Assembly: GCF_021228295.1 (NCBI RefSeq)
Contig: NZ_JAJQPD010000013.1
Location: 55,413-119,412 of the forward strand
Origin: Agromyces humatus
GTDB taxonomy: Bacteria; Actinomycetota; Actinomycetes; Actinomycetales; Microbacteriaceae
Direction of reading: 5' to 3'
DNA length: 64,000 bases
The translations under genes were made by a program, and so were the position numbers. Numbering within the stretch: the first letter of the stretch is position 1; each line of letters starts with the position of its first letter. This document shows, one piece after another, positions 25,371 to 35,613 of the stretch. Below the pieces are notes generated by a model that saw only the letters and a list, made by a program, of their open reading frames with translations, was not told the origin of the DNA and did not search any database.

Positions 25371-26398
25371 CAGGCGGCCTCCGTCACTTCGACCCGCGCG
25401 GCGATCGAGGTGAGCGCCGCATCGATCGAGGCATCCGCCCCTCTGATCGCGAGCGTGAGGTGACCGAACGCGCGCCCCTGGATGTCGTTGATCCCGCCAT
25501 AGACGAGTTCGAAGTCGAGTCCTGCATTCGCGAGCTCGAGGAACACCGCTGCCTGCGAGGCGTCGCCGTCTCGGAAGGAGATCGTGACGATGCGCCCCTC
25601 GTGACGCTCGCGCAGCACCGCGAGCTCGGCGGGCGACGGAATGCCTTTCACCACGGTCGAGACGAACCGCTGCGACGACGGATTCTGCGGGGTCGAGAAC
25701 ACCTCGAACACGTCGCCGTCTTCGATGACCCGCCCCCCGTCCATGACGGCGACCTTCGTCGCGATCGACTGGATGACGTCCATCTCGTGCGTGATGACGA
25801 TGATCGTCACGCCGAACTCGCGGTTGACGCGCTTGAGGAGCTCGAGCACCTCCTGCGTCGTCTCGGGGTCGAGCGCGCTTGTCGCCTCGTCGGCGAGCAG
25901 GAGCCGCGGCGAGGTCGCGAGCGCGCGGGCGATGCCGACGCGCTGCTTCTGCCCGCCCGAGAGCTGGTCGGGGTAGTTCCTCGCCTTCTCGCCGAGCCCG
26001 ACGAAGTCGAGCAGCTCGGCCACGCGGGCGGCGATGTCGGCCTTCGACCAGCCCGCCACCTTCAGCGGGTAGGCGATGTTGCCCCACACGGTCTTCGAGT
26101 TGAACAGGTTGAACTGCTGGAAGATCATGCCGATGCCGAGGCGGATGGCGCGGAGCTCCCGTTCCGGCAGACCGCTGAGCTCTCGGCCGTCGAACGTGAT
26201 GCTGCCCGAGCTCGCCGGCTCGAGCGCGTTCACGAGGCGCACGAGTGTCGACTTGCCCGCTCCCGAGTACCCGATGATGCCGTAGACGTCGCCGTGCTCG
26301 ACCTCGAGGGTCACGTCGTCGACCGCGACGACGGGCCGCCCGTGCTTGTCGGGCGCGGGGTACGTCTTCGAGACGTTGGTGAGGCTCACGAGAGCCAT
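25370..26398 (-). CDS. metN: methionine import ATP-binding protein
   Basis: A 342-residue ATPase: Walker A GYSGAGKS near residue 38, signature LSGGQKQRVGIARAL, Walker B LLLADEATSALDP. The C-terminal 100 residues form the NIL domain that binds methionine and inhibits transport (EGRIVTISFRDGDASQAA and FGHLTLAIRG). GGAAGGAG six bases upstream supports the start. It is followed by metI with a one-base overlap. Confidence 0.93.
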   Translation of the reverse strand: MALVSLTNVSKTYPAPDKHGRPVVAVDDVTLEVEHGDVYGIIGYSGAGKSTLVRLVNALEPASSGSITFDGRELSGLPERELRAIRLGIGMIFQQFNLFNSKTVWGNIAYPLKVAGWSKADIAARVAELLDFVGLGEKARNYPDQLSGGQKQRVGIARALATSPRLLLADEATSALDPETTQEVLELLKRVNREFGVTIIVITHEMDVIQSIATKVAVMDGGRVIEDGDVFEVFSTPQNPSSQRFVSTVVKGIPSPAELAVLRERHEGRIVTISFRDGDASQAAVFLELANAGLDFELVYGGINDIQGRAFGHLTLAIRGADASIDAALTSIAARVEVTEAA

Positions 26399-26424
26399 GT
26401 GGTGCTCCTTCCGCCACGCGGTGA

Positions 26425-26460
26425 CGGGCGGCGGTGCCGGAATCCGGCGCCCACCGCCCG
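26425..26460. terminator. hairpin between metQ and metN
   Basis: An inner stem GCCGG-AAT-CCGGC (26436-26448) is extended by CGGGCGG near the left and ACCGCCCG at the right with small bulges. It lies after the metQ stop and before metN, the same arrangement as the palindrome at 9045-9080, and may favour expression of the binding protein. Confidence 0.5.
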
Positions 26461-26495
26461 TTCGCGTGACGATCGATCCGAGGATCGGTCGCGGA

Positions 26496-27389
26496 CTACT
26501 TCGCTGCCTCGGTGTCGGCCTCGACCTTGGTGAGCGAATCGATCAGGTCGGGGACGGGCGTCTGCAGTGCGACCGCGGTGTTGCCCGACGCCTCGATGAG
26601 GCCCGCCTGCACCTCGGGGTCGGTCTGGAAGATCTCGACGAGCTTGAGATAGGTCTCGTTGTCCGTGTCTTCGGCGCGCGTGGCGAAGATGTTGACGTAC
26701 GGCAGCGCGTTCGGATCGCTCGGGTCGTCCTGCGCGATCGCATCCTCGAACGTGAGGCCGGCGTCCTGCACGAAGTCGTTGTTGATCACGGCGGCGGCGA
26801 CGTCGGGCAGCGAGGTCGGGGTGAGCGACGCCTCGAGGGCGGTGACCTCGACCTTCGACTTCGCCTCGTCGATGTCGGCGAGGTCGGAGAAGATCGTGCC
26901 GCCGCTCTTCAGCTCGATGAGGCCGGCCGACTGCAGCACGAGCAGCGCGCGCGCCTGGTTCGAGGGGTCGTTCGGCACGGCGACGGTCTCGCCCTTCCCG
27001 ATGTCGTCGACCGAGTCGACCTTCACCGAGTACAGGCCGAGCGGGTAGATCGCGGTCGAGCCGATCGGCGTGAGGTCCTCGCCTGCCGACACGTTGTAGT
27101 CGGCGAGGTACACGATGTGCTGGAACTGGTTGAGGTCGAGTTCGCTCTCGGTCGTGGCCGGGTTCGGCTGCGCGTAGTCGGCGAAGTCGACGATCTCGAT
27201 CGTGATGCCCTCGTCGGCCGCAGCTTCTTCGAACGCGGCCCATTGCGGGTCGCCCTTGCCGACGACACCGATCTTCACGACCTCGCCCGAGGCGTCGCCG
27301 TCGCCTGCGGCAGGCGTCGCGCAGGCGGCGAGCCCGAAGACGAGCGGTGCCGCGACGAGTGCGGCGATGAACGTGGAGCGCTGTGACAT
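26496..27389 (-). CDS. metQ: methionine-binding lipoprotein
   Basis: A 297-residue NlpA/MetQ-family binding protein. The signal peptide ends in lipobox LAAC (Cys23), then KIGVVGKGDPQWAAFEEAA. Conserved ligand regions include HIVYLADYN, VAVPNDPSNQARALLVLQ and LPDVAAAVINNDFVQDAG. AAGGGA lies about eleven bases before the ATG. A perfect 7-bp hairpin (27462-27480) lies in the leader. No SAM riboswitch sequence was recognised. Confidence 0.92.
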   Translation of the reverse strand: MSQRSTFIAALVAAPLVFGLAACATPAAGDGDASGEVVKIGVVGKGDPQWAAFEEAAADEGITIEIVDFADYAQPNPATTESELDLNQFQHIVYLADYNVSAGEDLTPIGSTAIYPLGLYSVKVDSVDDIGKGETVAVPNDPSNQARALLVLQSAGLIELKSGGTIFSDLADIDEAKSKVEVTALEASLTPTSLPDVAAAVINNDFVQDAGLTFEDAIAQDDPSDPNALPYVNIFATRAEDTDNETYLKLVEIFQTDPEVQAGLIEASGNTAVALQTPVPDLIDSLTKVEADTEAAK

Positions 27390-27461
27390 GTGAGTGGGTT
27401 CCCTTCGCGTTTCGGCGCGCCGCGATCAGGTGCTGATGAGCAGGGGGGAGACATGGCTCCG

Positions 27462-27480
27462 CCACTGTTCGTGACAGTGG
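27462..27480 (-). promoter_or_regulatory. hairpin in the metQ leader region
   Basis: CCACTGT-TCGTG-ACAGTGG is a perfect 7-bp inverted repeat 73 bases before the metQ start. Adjacent CTCC and GGAG lengthen the stem with one bulged base. It could be an operator for a methionine regulator or an RNA control element; it matches no riboswitch class I know. Confidence 0.45.
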
Positions 27481-27547
27481 GAGGGCGACGATGCCGCGAG
27501 CGCGGGCGCAACATCAACGCTAGGCGAAGATTCTTTACCCGAAGACC

Positions 27548-27568
27548 GTGACGGTCACAGTCCGTCAC
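27548..27568 (-). terminator. hairpin downstream of the ABC-F gene
   Basis: GTGACGG-TCACAGT-CCGTCAC has perfect 7-bp arms and begins 14 bases after the ABC-F stop. A nested palindrome ACCGTGACGGT overlaps its left arm. Likely terminator; an operator for metQ is the alternative. Confidence 0.5.
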
Positions 27569-27581
27569 AGATCCTGCGACG

Positions 27582-29402
27582 TTAACCCTCGAGATTCTCG
27601 GATACTTCGAGCCAGCGCGTTTCAAGATCGGCGACGGATGCCTCGAGCCGTGCGAGTTCGTCGCCGAGCGAACCGAGCCCCACGTAGTCGGACTGGTCGT
27701 GGCGCGCGAGCTTCTCGTGCTGCTCGGCGATCTCGGCCTGCAGCCGCTCGAGCTTGCGGTCGATCGAGCTCAGCTCCTTCTCGGCGGTGCGGCGTTCGGC
27801 ACCGCCGAGCGCGGGTGCCGCTGCCGGTCGAGTAGCGCCCGGCGCAGCCGGACGCGTATCGAGACCCGCCGCAGCTCGTGCCGCATCAACGCCCTTGCGC
27901 AGCTCGAGATACTGCTCGACCCCGCGCGGAAGGTCGCGCAGGTGCCCGTCGATGATCGCGAGCTGCCGGTCGGTGACGCGCTCGATGAGATACCGGTCGT
28001 GCGAGACGACGAGCAGGGTGCCCGGCCACGAGTCGAGCAGGTCCTCGATCGCCGCCAGCATGTCGGTGTCGAGGTCGTTGGTCGGTTCGTCGAGGATGAG
28101 CACGTTGGGTTCCTGCAGCAGGATCAGCAGCAGTTGCAGCCGTCGCTTCTGCCCGCCCGAGAGGTTCTTCACCGGCGTCGAGAGCTGGGCGCTGGTGAAG
28201 CCGAGCCGTTCGAGCAGCTGACCGGGCGTGAGTTCGACGGCCTTCGATCCCTCGCCGATCGCGTAGCTCGTGCGCTGTTCGGCGACGACCGCGCTGACCC
28301 GCTGGTCGGCCCACTCCGTGAGTTCAGCGAGCTCTTGGCTGAGGGTCGCGATCTTCACGGTCTTGCCGCGCTTCACTCGACCGGTCGTGGGCGCGACGGC
28401 GCCGGTGACGAGCCCGAGCAGAGTCGACTTGCCGGCACCGTTGACGCCGAGGATTCCGGTGCGCTCCCCCGGTGCGATGCGCCACTCGAGTTCGTGCAGC
28501 ACGGTCTTGTGGTCGTACACGACCCCGACGTCGAGCAGGTCGACGACATCCTTGCCGAGCCGTGACACCGCAAGCCGGCTGAGCTCGACGGGGTTGCGCA
28601 GGGGCGGTTCGTTCTCGATGAGCTGGTTGGCCGCCTCGATGCGGAACTTCGGCTTCGAGGTGCGCGCGGGTGCGCCGCGGCGCAGCCAGGCGAGCTCCTT
28701 GCGCATGAGATTCTGGCGTTTCGCCTCGGATGCCGCGGCCATGCGATCGCGCTCGACCCGCTGCAGCACGTAGGCGGCGTACCCGCCCTCGAACGGCTCG
28801 ACGATGCCGTCGTGCACCTCCCATGTGACAGTGCAGACCTCGTCGAGGAACCACCGGTCGTGCGTGACGACGACGAGCGCCCCGGCGTTCGCCGCCCAGC
28901 GTGCCTTGAGGTGCCCTGCGAGCCAGGCGATGCCCTCGACATCGAGGTGGTTGGTCGGCTCGTCGAGGAACACGACGTCCCAGTCGCCGACGAGCAGCGA
29001 GGCGAGCCCGACACGTCGCCGCTGCCCACCCGAGAGGCTCGCGATCTGCGCCTGCCACGGGACATCCGCCAGCAGGCCGGCGATGACGTCGCGAACCTTC
29101 GCGTCGCCCGCCCACACGTGCTCCTCGATGCCGCCGACGACGGCCTCGGCGACGGTCCGGCCCGGGTCGACGACGTCGGCCTGGTCGAGCATTCCGATGC
29201 GGATGCCGCGACGCTGCGTCACTCGCCCGCCGTCGGGTTCGATGCGGCCCGCGAGCAGCTTCAGCAACGTCGACTTTCCGTCGCCGTTGCGGCCGACGAC
29301 ACCGACGCGGTCGCCCTCGTCGATGCCGAGGGTGACCTCGTCGAAGACGGTGCGCGTCGGGAACTCGAGGTGCAGGCGCTCGGCGCCGAGGAGATGTGCC
29401 AT
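27582..29402 (-). CDS. ABC-F ATPase, Uup-like
   Basis: A 606-residue soluble protein with two tandem ATPase domains and no membrane segment. Domain 1: VGRNGDGKSTLLKLL, LSGGQRRRVGLASLL, VVFLDEPTNHLDVEG. Domain 2: GVNGAGKSTLLGL, LSGGQKRRLQLLLIL, LILDEPTNDLD. The last about 70 residues form the coiled coil typical of Uup (ELSSIDRKLERLQAEIAEQ). ABC-F proteins act on the ribosome. The linker before the coiled coil (RPAAPGATRPAAA) is encoded by a dispersed repeat element at 27826-27866. Confidence 0.9.
   Translation of the reverse strand: MAHLLGAERLHLEFPTRTVFDEVTLGIDEGDRVGVVGRNGDGKSTLLKLLAGRIEPDGGRVTQRRGIRIGMLDQADVVDPGRTVAEAVVGGIEEHVWAGDAKVRDVIAGLLADVPWQAQIASLSGGQRRRVGLASLLVGDWDVVFLDEPTNHLDVEGIAWLAGHLKARWAANAGALVVVTHDRWFLDEVCTVTWEVHDGIVEPFEGGYAAYVLQRVERDRMAAASEAKRQNLMRKELAWLRRGAPARTSKPKFRIEAANQLIENEPPLRNPVELSRLAVSRLGKDVVDLLDVGVVYDHKTVLHELEWRIAPGERTGILGVNGAGKSTLLGLVTGAVAPTTGRVKRGKTVKIATLSQELAELTEWADQRVSAVVAEQRTSYAIGEGSKAVELTPGQLLERLGFTSAQLSTPVKNLSGGQKRRLQLLLILLQEPNVLILDEPTNDLDTDMLAAIEDLLDSWPGTLLVVSHDRYLIERVTDRQLAIIDGHLRDLPRGVEQYLELRKGVDAARAAAGLDTRPAAPGATRPAAAPALGGAERRTAEKELSSIDRKLERLQAEIAEQHEKLARHDQSDYVGLGSLGDELARLEASVADLETRWLEVSENLEG
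27826..27866. repeat. dispersed repeat element inside the ABC-F coding region
   Basis: GGTCGAGTAG (27826-27835) and GTATCGAGACC (27856-27866) flank a GC-rich middle, matching the ends of the intergenic element at 22571-22601. It is read in frame as part of an Ala/Pro-rich linker. Confidence 0.7.
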
Positions 29403-29439
29403 GTCCTGTCGAGCCTAGTCGCCGCGGTGCGGTGACAAC

Positions 29440-30372
29440 TCAGCTGTGCAGCACGCGCGCGCCGTGCACCGGGCCGTGCACGTGCACCGCGGTGAGGCGC
29501 GCGGCCGACAGCGCGACCTGCAGCTCGATCGCCGTATCGGCGTCGTCGACGAGGAACGCGATCGTCGGCCCCGATCCCGACACGATGCCCGCGAGCGCTC
29601 CGTGCAGTTCGCCGAGCTCGAGGATGCCGCCGAGGCCCGGGGCGAGGCCGATCGCGGCGGCCTGCAGGTCGTTGTGCAGGGCCTCGGCGAGCAGCCGCGG
29701 GTCGCCCGCGCGCAACGCCTGCAGCACGCCGGTGTCGACGGCGGGCGCCGCGCTGCCGGGGTTCAGGTCGGGAAACCCCTCGCGCCGGCGGTCGAGCTCG
29801 CGATACACGCCGGGCGTCGAGAGCCCGAACTCGGCGACGGCGAGCACCCAGTGGAACGAGCCGGTGGCGAGCGCCGGGCTCAGTCGGTCGCCGCGCCCCG
29901 TGCCGATGGCGGTTCCGCCGGTCAGGGCGAACGGCACGTCGGCGCCGAGCTTCGCGGCGAGCGCGTGGAGCTCTTCCTTCGGCAGGCCGGTGCCCCACAG
30001 CGCGTCGCACGCGACGAGCGTGGCCGCGGCATCGGCCGAGCCGCCGCCCATGCCGCCCGCGATCGGCACGTTCTTGTCGATCTCGAGTCGCACGCCGCCC
30101 GGCACCCCGACGGTGCGCGCGAGCAGTTTCGCCGCCTTGATCGCGAGGTTCGACCCGTCGGTGACGAGGCCCGAGGTATCGATCGAGCCGCCGAAGCTGA
30201 CGCTGAACTCGTCGTCGCTCCACGCGCGCACGTCTTCGTAGAGTGAGACCGCCTGGTACGCGGTGGCGACATCGTGGTATCCGTCCGGCTGCACCGCGCC
30301 GACGCGCATGAACAGGTTGATCTTGCCCGGCGCCCGCACGTGCACTGCCTCGTCGGCCCAGGCGATCGTCAT
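29440..30372 (-). CDS. ispE: 4-(cytidine 5'-diphospho)-2-C-methyl-D-erythritol kinase
   Basis: A 310-residue GHMP kinase of the non-mevalonate isoprenoid pathway. It phosphorylates CDP-methylerythritol. [14 protein letters not shown] is the first GHMP motif, [15 protein letters not shown] the ATP-binding loop and [14 protein letters not shown] the third motif. TAGCGT ends six bases before the ATG, so it probably has a leaderless promoter of its own. It is part of the conserved metG-tatD-rsmA-ispE group, although the DUF4287 gene separates it from rsmA here. Confidence 0.93.
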   Translation of the reverse strand: MTIAWADEAVHVRAPGKINLFMRVGAVQPDGYHDVATAYQAVSLYEDVRAWSDDEFSVSFGGSIDTSGLVTDGSNLAIKAAKLLARTVGVPGGVRLEIDKNVPIAGGMGGGSADAAATLVACDALWGTGLPKEELHALAAKLGADVPFALTGGTAIGTGRGDRLSPALATGSFHWVLAVAEFGLSTPGVYRELDRRREGFPDLNPGSAAPAVDTGVLQALRAGDPRLLAEALHNDLQAAAIGLAPGLGGILELGELHGALAGIVSGSGPTIAFLVDDADTAIELQVALSAARLTAVHVHGPVHGARVLHS

Positions 30373-30413
30373 GGCTCCACGCTATCCCACGGGTCGCCGT
30401 CGACCGCGGCGGC

Positions 30414-30956
30414 TCAGCCGACGGACGCGAGCCACTCGCGCATGCGCGCCTTGACGTCGACGAGGCGCGCATCGTCGGGCATGCCGCCCCATACGAGCCC
30501 GATCGACGCCCTGCCGCCTGGGCGGTCGCTCGACGACGCGAGCACGAACTCGCCGCCGTCGAGCGGGAATCGCGCGGTCGGATTCGCCGCCGTGAGGTTG
30601 AGCGCAAGCGGTTCGACGCCGAGCTCGTCGGTCACGACCGCGGCGAGCGCGCGCAGCGCCTCGGTCTTCTCGAGCGCGACCGTGCGGGTGACGCCGGCCT
30701 CGTAGGTTCCGTCTTGACGTTGGCCGGGGCGACGGATGCCCCGTGCCTGTTCGTAGGCGACGGTGACGTTCTGGCTCCACCACGGATCGACGCGATGCTC
30801 GCCCGCGAGCCAGGACGCGATGTCGCGGTGCTTCCACCCGGTCGCCCCGGCCGCATCGAGCAGGTCGAACCACTCGTCGCGGCCACGACCCGTGGCCTCG
30901 CGGACTGCGTCGTCGCCGACCCCGTCGACGTTGGAACCCACTGCCTGTGCGGTCAT
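30414..30956 (-). CDS. DUF4287-type protein
   Basis: A 180-residue protein. TGRGRDEWFDLLDAAGATGW, then HRDIASWLAGEH and WWSQNVTVAYEQARG match my memory of the DUF4287 family, whose role is unknown. The C-terminal half (about 90-180) looks like a separate alpha/beta domain. TAGCGT ends six bases before the ATG, a leaderless promoter. It lies nine bases after rsmA but has its own promoter, and interrupts the rsmA-ispE pair. Confidence 0.7.
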   Translation of the reverse strand: MTAQAVGSNVDGVGDDAVREATGRGRDEWFDLLDAAGATGWKHRDIASWLAGEHRVDPWWSQNVTVAYEQARGIRRPGQRQDGTYEAGVTRTVALEKTEALRALAAVVTDELGVEPLALNLTAANPTARFPLDGGEFVLASSSDRPGGRASIGLVWGGMPDDARLVDVKARMREWLASVG

Positions 30957-30965
30957 GAGACGACG

Positions 30966-31847
30966 CTACCGCGCCGCCCGCGCGATGCGCAGGAAATCAT
31001 CCATGGTCAGCTGTTCGCCGCGCGACTCGGGAGCGATGCCCGCCCGGGCGAGCACCGAGGTCGCCGCCGCCGATGACCCGCCCAGTACGCCCGAGAGTGC
31101 CTGCCGCAGCATCTTGCGGCGTTGCTGGAACGCGGCGTCGATGATGGCGAACGTGGCGATGCGTTCGGCCTCGGTTCCGGGGACATCCGCTCGCTCGAAG
31201 CCGACCAACACCGAATCGACGTTCGGCACCGGCCAGAACACCATGCGCGAGACCTGCCCGGCGATGCGCCAGCGGCCGTACCAGGCCGCCTTCACACTCG
31301 GCGCGCCGTAGATCTTCGAGCCCGGCTCGGCGGCGAGGCGGTGCCCCACCTCGGCCTGCACCATGACGATGCCCGACCGAAGGGACGGGAAGTGCACGAG
31401 CAGGTGCAGCAGCACGGGCACCGAGACGTTGTACGGCAGGTTCGCGACGAGTCGTACCGGTTCGCCGGGCAGCTCGGTGACGCGCAGGGCATCGTCGTGC
31501 ACGACGTGGAGCTCGGTGCCGGGCTGCATGATGCGCACCGTGTGCGGCAACTGCTCGGCGAGGCGGCGGTCGATCTCGACCGCGATGACGGATGCCCCGG
31601 CCTCGAGCAGCCCGAGCGTGAGCGACCCGAGTCCGGGCCCGATCTCGAGCACGGTCTCGCCGCGCTCGACGCCCGCGGTCTGCACGATGCGGCGCACGGT
31701 GTTGGCATCGTGCACGAAGTTCTGCCCGAGCTTCTTCGTGGGCGTGACGTCGAGCAGCTGGGCCAGGTCGCGGATCTCGGCCGGCCCCAGCAGCCGCGGA
31801 GTCACCACGGCGCCGTTGCCCTCTGCCTCATGCCGGTGGGCGTTCAC
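30966..31847 (-). CDS. rsmA: 16S rRNA (adenine1518/1519-N6)-dimethyltransferase
   Basis: A 293-residue KsgA/RsmA enzyme that dimethylates two adenines near the 3' end of 16S r[14 protein letters not shown], the SAM-binding [19 protein letters not shown] and the catalytic [11 protein letters not shown] are all present. The start may be the ATG at 31847 or a GTG about 14 codons further in ([13 protein letters not shown]). It follows tatD after 15 bases; the rpfB gene found between them in mycobacteria is absent. Confidence 0.93.
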   Translation of the reverse strand: MNAHRHEAEGNGAVVTPRLLGPAEIRDLAQLLDVTPTKKLGQNFVHDANTVRRIVQTAGVERGETVLEIGPGLGSLTLGLLEAGASVIAVEIDRRLAEQLPHTVRIMQPGTELHVVHDDALRVTELPGEPVRLVANLPYNVSVPVLLHLLVHFPSLRSGIVMVQAEVGHRLAAEPGSKIYGAPSVKAAWYGRWRIAGQVSRMVFWPVPNVDSVLVGFERADVPGTEAERIATFAIIDAAFQQRRKMLRQALSGVLGGSSAAATSVLARAGIAPESRGEQLTMDDFLRIARAAR

Positions 31848-31862
31848 GCCGCACCCCGCTCA

Positions 31863-32759
31863 TCAGTCCCCCGCACGGGGCTCATCTTGCCACGACCCGT
31901 ACACCGACACCGTGTTCGACGCGAGCTGCGCGCAGAACTCGTCGAGATCGGCTCCGAGCACGTGGGCCATGAACCGGGCGGTGTGCGGCACCAGGTACGG
32001 CGCGTTCGGGCGGCCGCGCAGCGGCGCCGGGGTGAGGTACGGCGCATCGGTCTCGACGAGGATGCGGTCGGCCGGCAGCTCGCGCAGTGCCTCGCGCAGG
32101 TTCTCGGCGTTCTTGAACGTGATGTTGCCGGCGAACGAGCAGTACCAGCCCTCATCGCCCGCGAGTCGCGCGAGGTCGCCACCGCCCGAGAAGCAGTGGA
32201 ACACCGTGCGTACGGGTGCCCCCACGCGGCGCAGGGTCGCGACCACGTCGTCGTGCGCGTCGCGGTCGTGGATCTGCAGCGCGAGCCCGTGCCGCTTGGC
32301 GATGTCGATGTGCGCCTCGAACGAGCGGAACTGCGCCGGCCTGCCGGCCTCGTCGGTGCGGTAGAAGTCGAGCCCGGTCTCGCCGATCGCGCGGACGCGC
32401 GGCTGCGCCGCGAGCTCGTCGATGACCGCGAGGGCGTCGTCGAGGGCGCCGGATGCCTCGAGCTCGGGCGCCTCGTTGGGATGCAGTGCCACCGCCGCGA
32501 GCAGCCGCGGCTCGCGCGCCGCGACGGCGGCCGACCAGCGGCTCGTGGCGACATCGGTGCCGACCTGCACGGCACCGGCCACGCCGACGGACGCCGCGCG
32601 CTCGAGGTGCTCGTGCACGTCGAGGGGCAGGGCGCCGTCGGCGATCTCAAGGTGGGTGTGGTTGTCGTAGACGGGCACCGTGAGCGGTTCGGGCGCGGGC
32701 GGATACTCGACGGCTCGGCCGCCGTCGGCGCGAGTGCGCAGGTGGGGTGCGTCGGTCAC
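31863..32759 (-). CDS. tatD: TatD-family metal-dependent hydrolase
   Basis: A 298-residue TIM-barrel DNase-like hydrolase. Metal ligands are seen in YDNHTHLEI, AIGETGLDFYRT, QIHDRDAHDD, VFHCFSGGG and LVETDAPYLTP. The GTG at 32759 is used because it lies seven bases after the metG stop and gives the usual length; the longer upstream frame is shadow. Part of the metG-tatD-rsmA operon conserved in actinobacteria. Confidence 0.9.
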   Translation of the reverse strand: MTDAPHLRTRADGGRAVEYPPAPEPLTVPVYDNHTHLEIADGALPLDVHEHLERAASVGVAGAVQVGTDVATSRWSAAVAAREPRLLAAVALHPNEAPELEASGALDDALAVIDELAAQPRVRAIGETGLDFYRTDEAGRPAQFRSFEAHIDIAKRHGLALQIHDRDAHDDVVATLRRVGAPVRTVFHCFSGGGDLARLAGDEGWYCSFAGNITFKNAENLREALRELPADRILVETDAPYLTPAPLRGRPNAPYLVPHTARFMAHVLGADLDEFCAQLASNTVSVYGSWQDEPRAGD

Positions 32760-32766
32760 GCCCGGC

Positions 32767-34326
<1,560 letters not shown>

Positions 34327-34356
34327 ACGTGCAATCTTATGGGCGAGCGGATGTCC

Positions 34357-35496
34357 CTACTCGACAGATGACTGCGCTGCCGCCTTCCGCTCCTTCTCTT
34401 CGCGGTGCCGGCGCCGCACGCTGCCGTCGCCGATTGCCGGCGGTACGGCCTCCTCCACATTGAGATGCGCATGCGGCGTCGGCACGCCGAGTGTGACGTC
34501 CTGCTGCTTGATCGCGGGTTCCTTCACCTTCTGCCCGGGGTAGTCGACGACCCGCAGCCCGAGCACGATCTTTCCCGGCGCCTCTCGACGGTCGAGCGCG
34601 CGGTAGGCGTCGGCGATCGAGTCGAGGGGGAACACGTCGGCGATGGGCAGGCGTACACGCCGCGCGGCCACGAGCGCGGCGACGCGGCCGAGGGCCACGA
34701 CATCGCCTGGATAGAGCAGAATCGCGTCGGAGCCCTGCACCGCATCCCAGTCGAGGATCGTGAGGATCCGCGAGCGCGGCACCCCGAGCTTGATCGCCTC
34801 GTGCGTCTGCCCGCCGAGGAAGTCGAGGAACGCACTCACCGGCCGGCCGCCGGCTGGGTGGTTCGGGTCGTCGCCCAGCACCCGAACGCGGTCGGCGAGC
34901 CCGGGACCGTACGCCATGGGGATGACGCCGAACTGCCGCAGGAAGTCGAATCGCATCTCGGCACAGGTGCCGATGACGGTGGCGCCCTTCATCCGGGCGA
35001 ACTGCGCGGCGAGACATCCGAGCCCGCCCGCCGCGGCGGTGATGACCACCTCGTCACTCGGGCCCAGGCCGAGACCCTCGACGGCGGTCCACGCCGTGGT
35101 GCCGGCGACGTACAGCGAACCGGCCACCTCCCACGTCAGCGACGGCGGCTTGGGCAGCAACTGCCGCTCTGGCACGGCGACGTAGGTCGCCTGTGCGCCG
35201 CGGTCGACGTAGCCCATGACCTCGTCGCCGCGTGCGAACTGCTGCACGCCCGGTCCGACGGCGACGACGACGCCGGCGAGGTCACGGCCCTGTGGCGACG
35301 GGAACTCGACCGGCCACCGCTCGGGGTGGTCGCCGCGCCGGATCGCGCTCTCGACGGGGTTCAACCCGGTCGCGAACACCTCGACGAGCACCTCGCCCTC
35401 ACCCGGTTCGGGGGTCGGAACCTCGACCACCTCGAGCACTTCTGGACCGCCGAACTCGTCGAATCGGACTGCGTGGGTCCGAAGCGTGTGAGCCAT
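34357..35496 (-). CDS. MDR-family NADPH:quinone oxidoreductase-like protein
   Basis: A 379-residue medium-chain reductase without zinc-binding cysteines. The GroES-like part runs from AVRFDEFGGPEVLEV to about 125; the Rossmann nucleotide loop is ITAAAGGLGCLAAQFA. The last about 55 residues (from KVKEPAIKQQDV) are a charged tail beyond the normal family end. A GGAGGTG site precedes the ATG. It lies between metG and rsmI, which are neighbours in related genomes. Substrate unknown. Confidence 0.8.
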   Translation of the reverse strand: MAHTLRTHAVRFDEFGGPEVLEVVEVPTPEPGEGEVLVEVFATGLNPVESAIRRGDHPERWPVEFPSPQGRDLAGVVVAVGPGVQQFARGDEVMGYVDRGAQATYVAVPERQLLPKPPSLTWEVAGSLYVAGTTAWTAVEGLGLGPSDEVVITAAAGGLGCLAAQFARMKGATVIGTCAEMRFDFLRQFGVIPMAYGPGLADRVRVLGDDPNHPAGGRPVSAFLDFLGGQTHEAIKLGVPRSRILTILDWDAVQGSDAILLYPGDVVALGRVAALVAARRVRLPIADVFPLDSIADAYRALDRREAPGKIVLGLRVVDYPGQKVKEPAIKQQDVTLGVPTPHAHLNVEEAVPPAIGDGSVRRRHREEKERKAAAQSSVE

Positions 35497-35613
35497 GCCG
35501 CACCTCCACCGTTGTTCGGCACCAGTCGCGCGTTCGGCACCGTCGTGCTTCCTGCAATTGTCCGCCAGATCCGGCTGAAAGGACAGGGGCTTGTGCCCTA
35601 TCCGAGGGACGGG

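Noticed and set aside
27390..27581. SAM riboswitch upstream of metQ
   Set aside because: I looked for SAM-I, SAM-II and SAM-IV conserved blocks on the minus strand and found none, only simple hairpins.
34357..35496. Zinc alcohol dehydrogenase
   Set aside because: The protein lacks the structural zinc cysteine cluster and fits the zinc-free quinone reductase branch.
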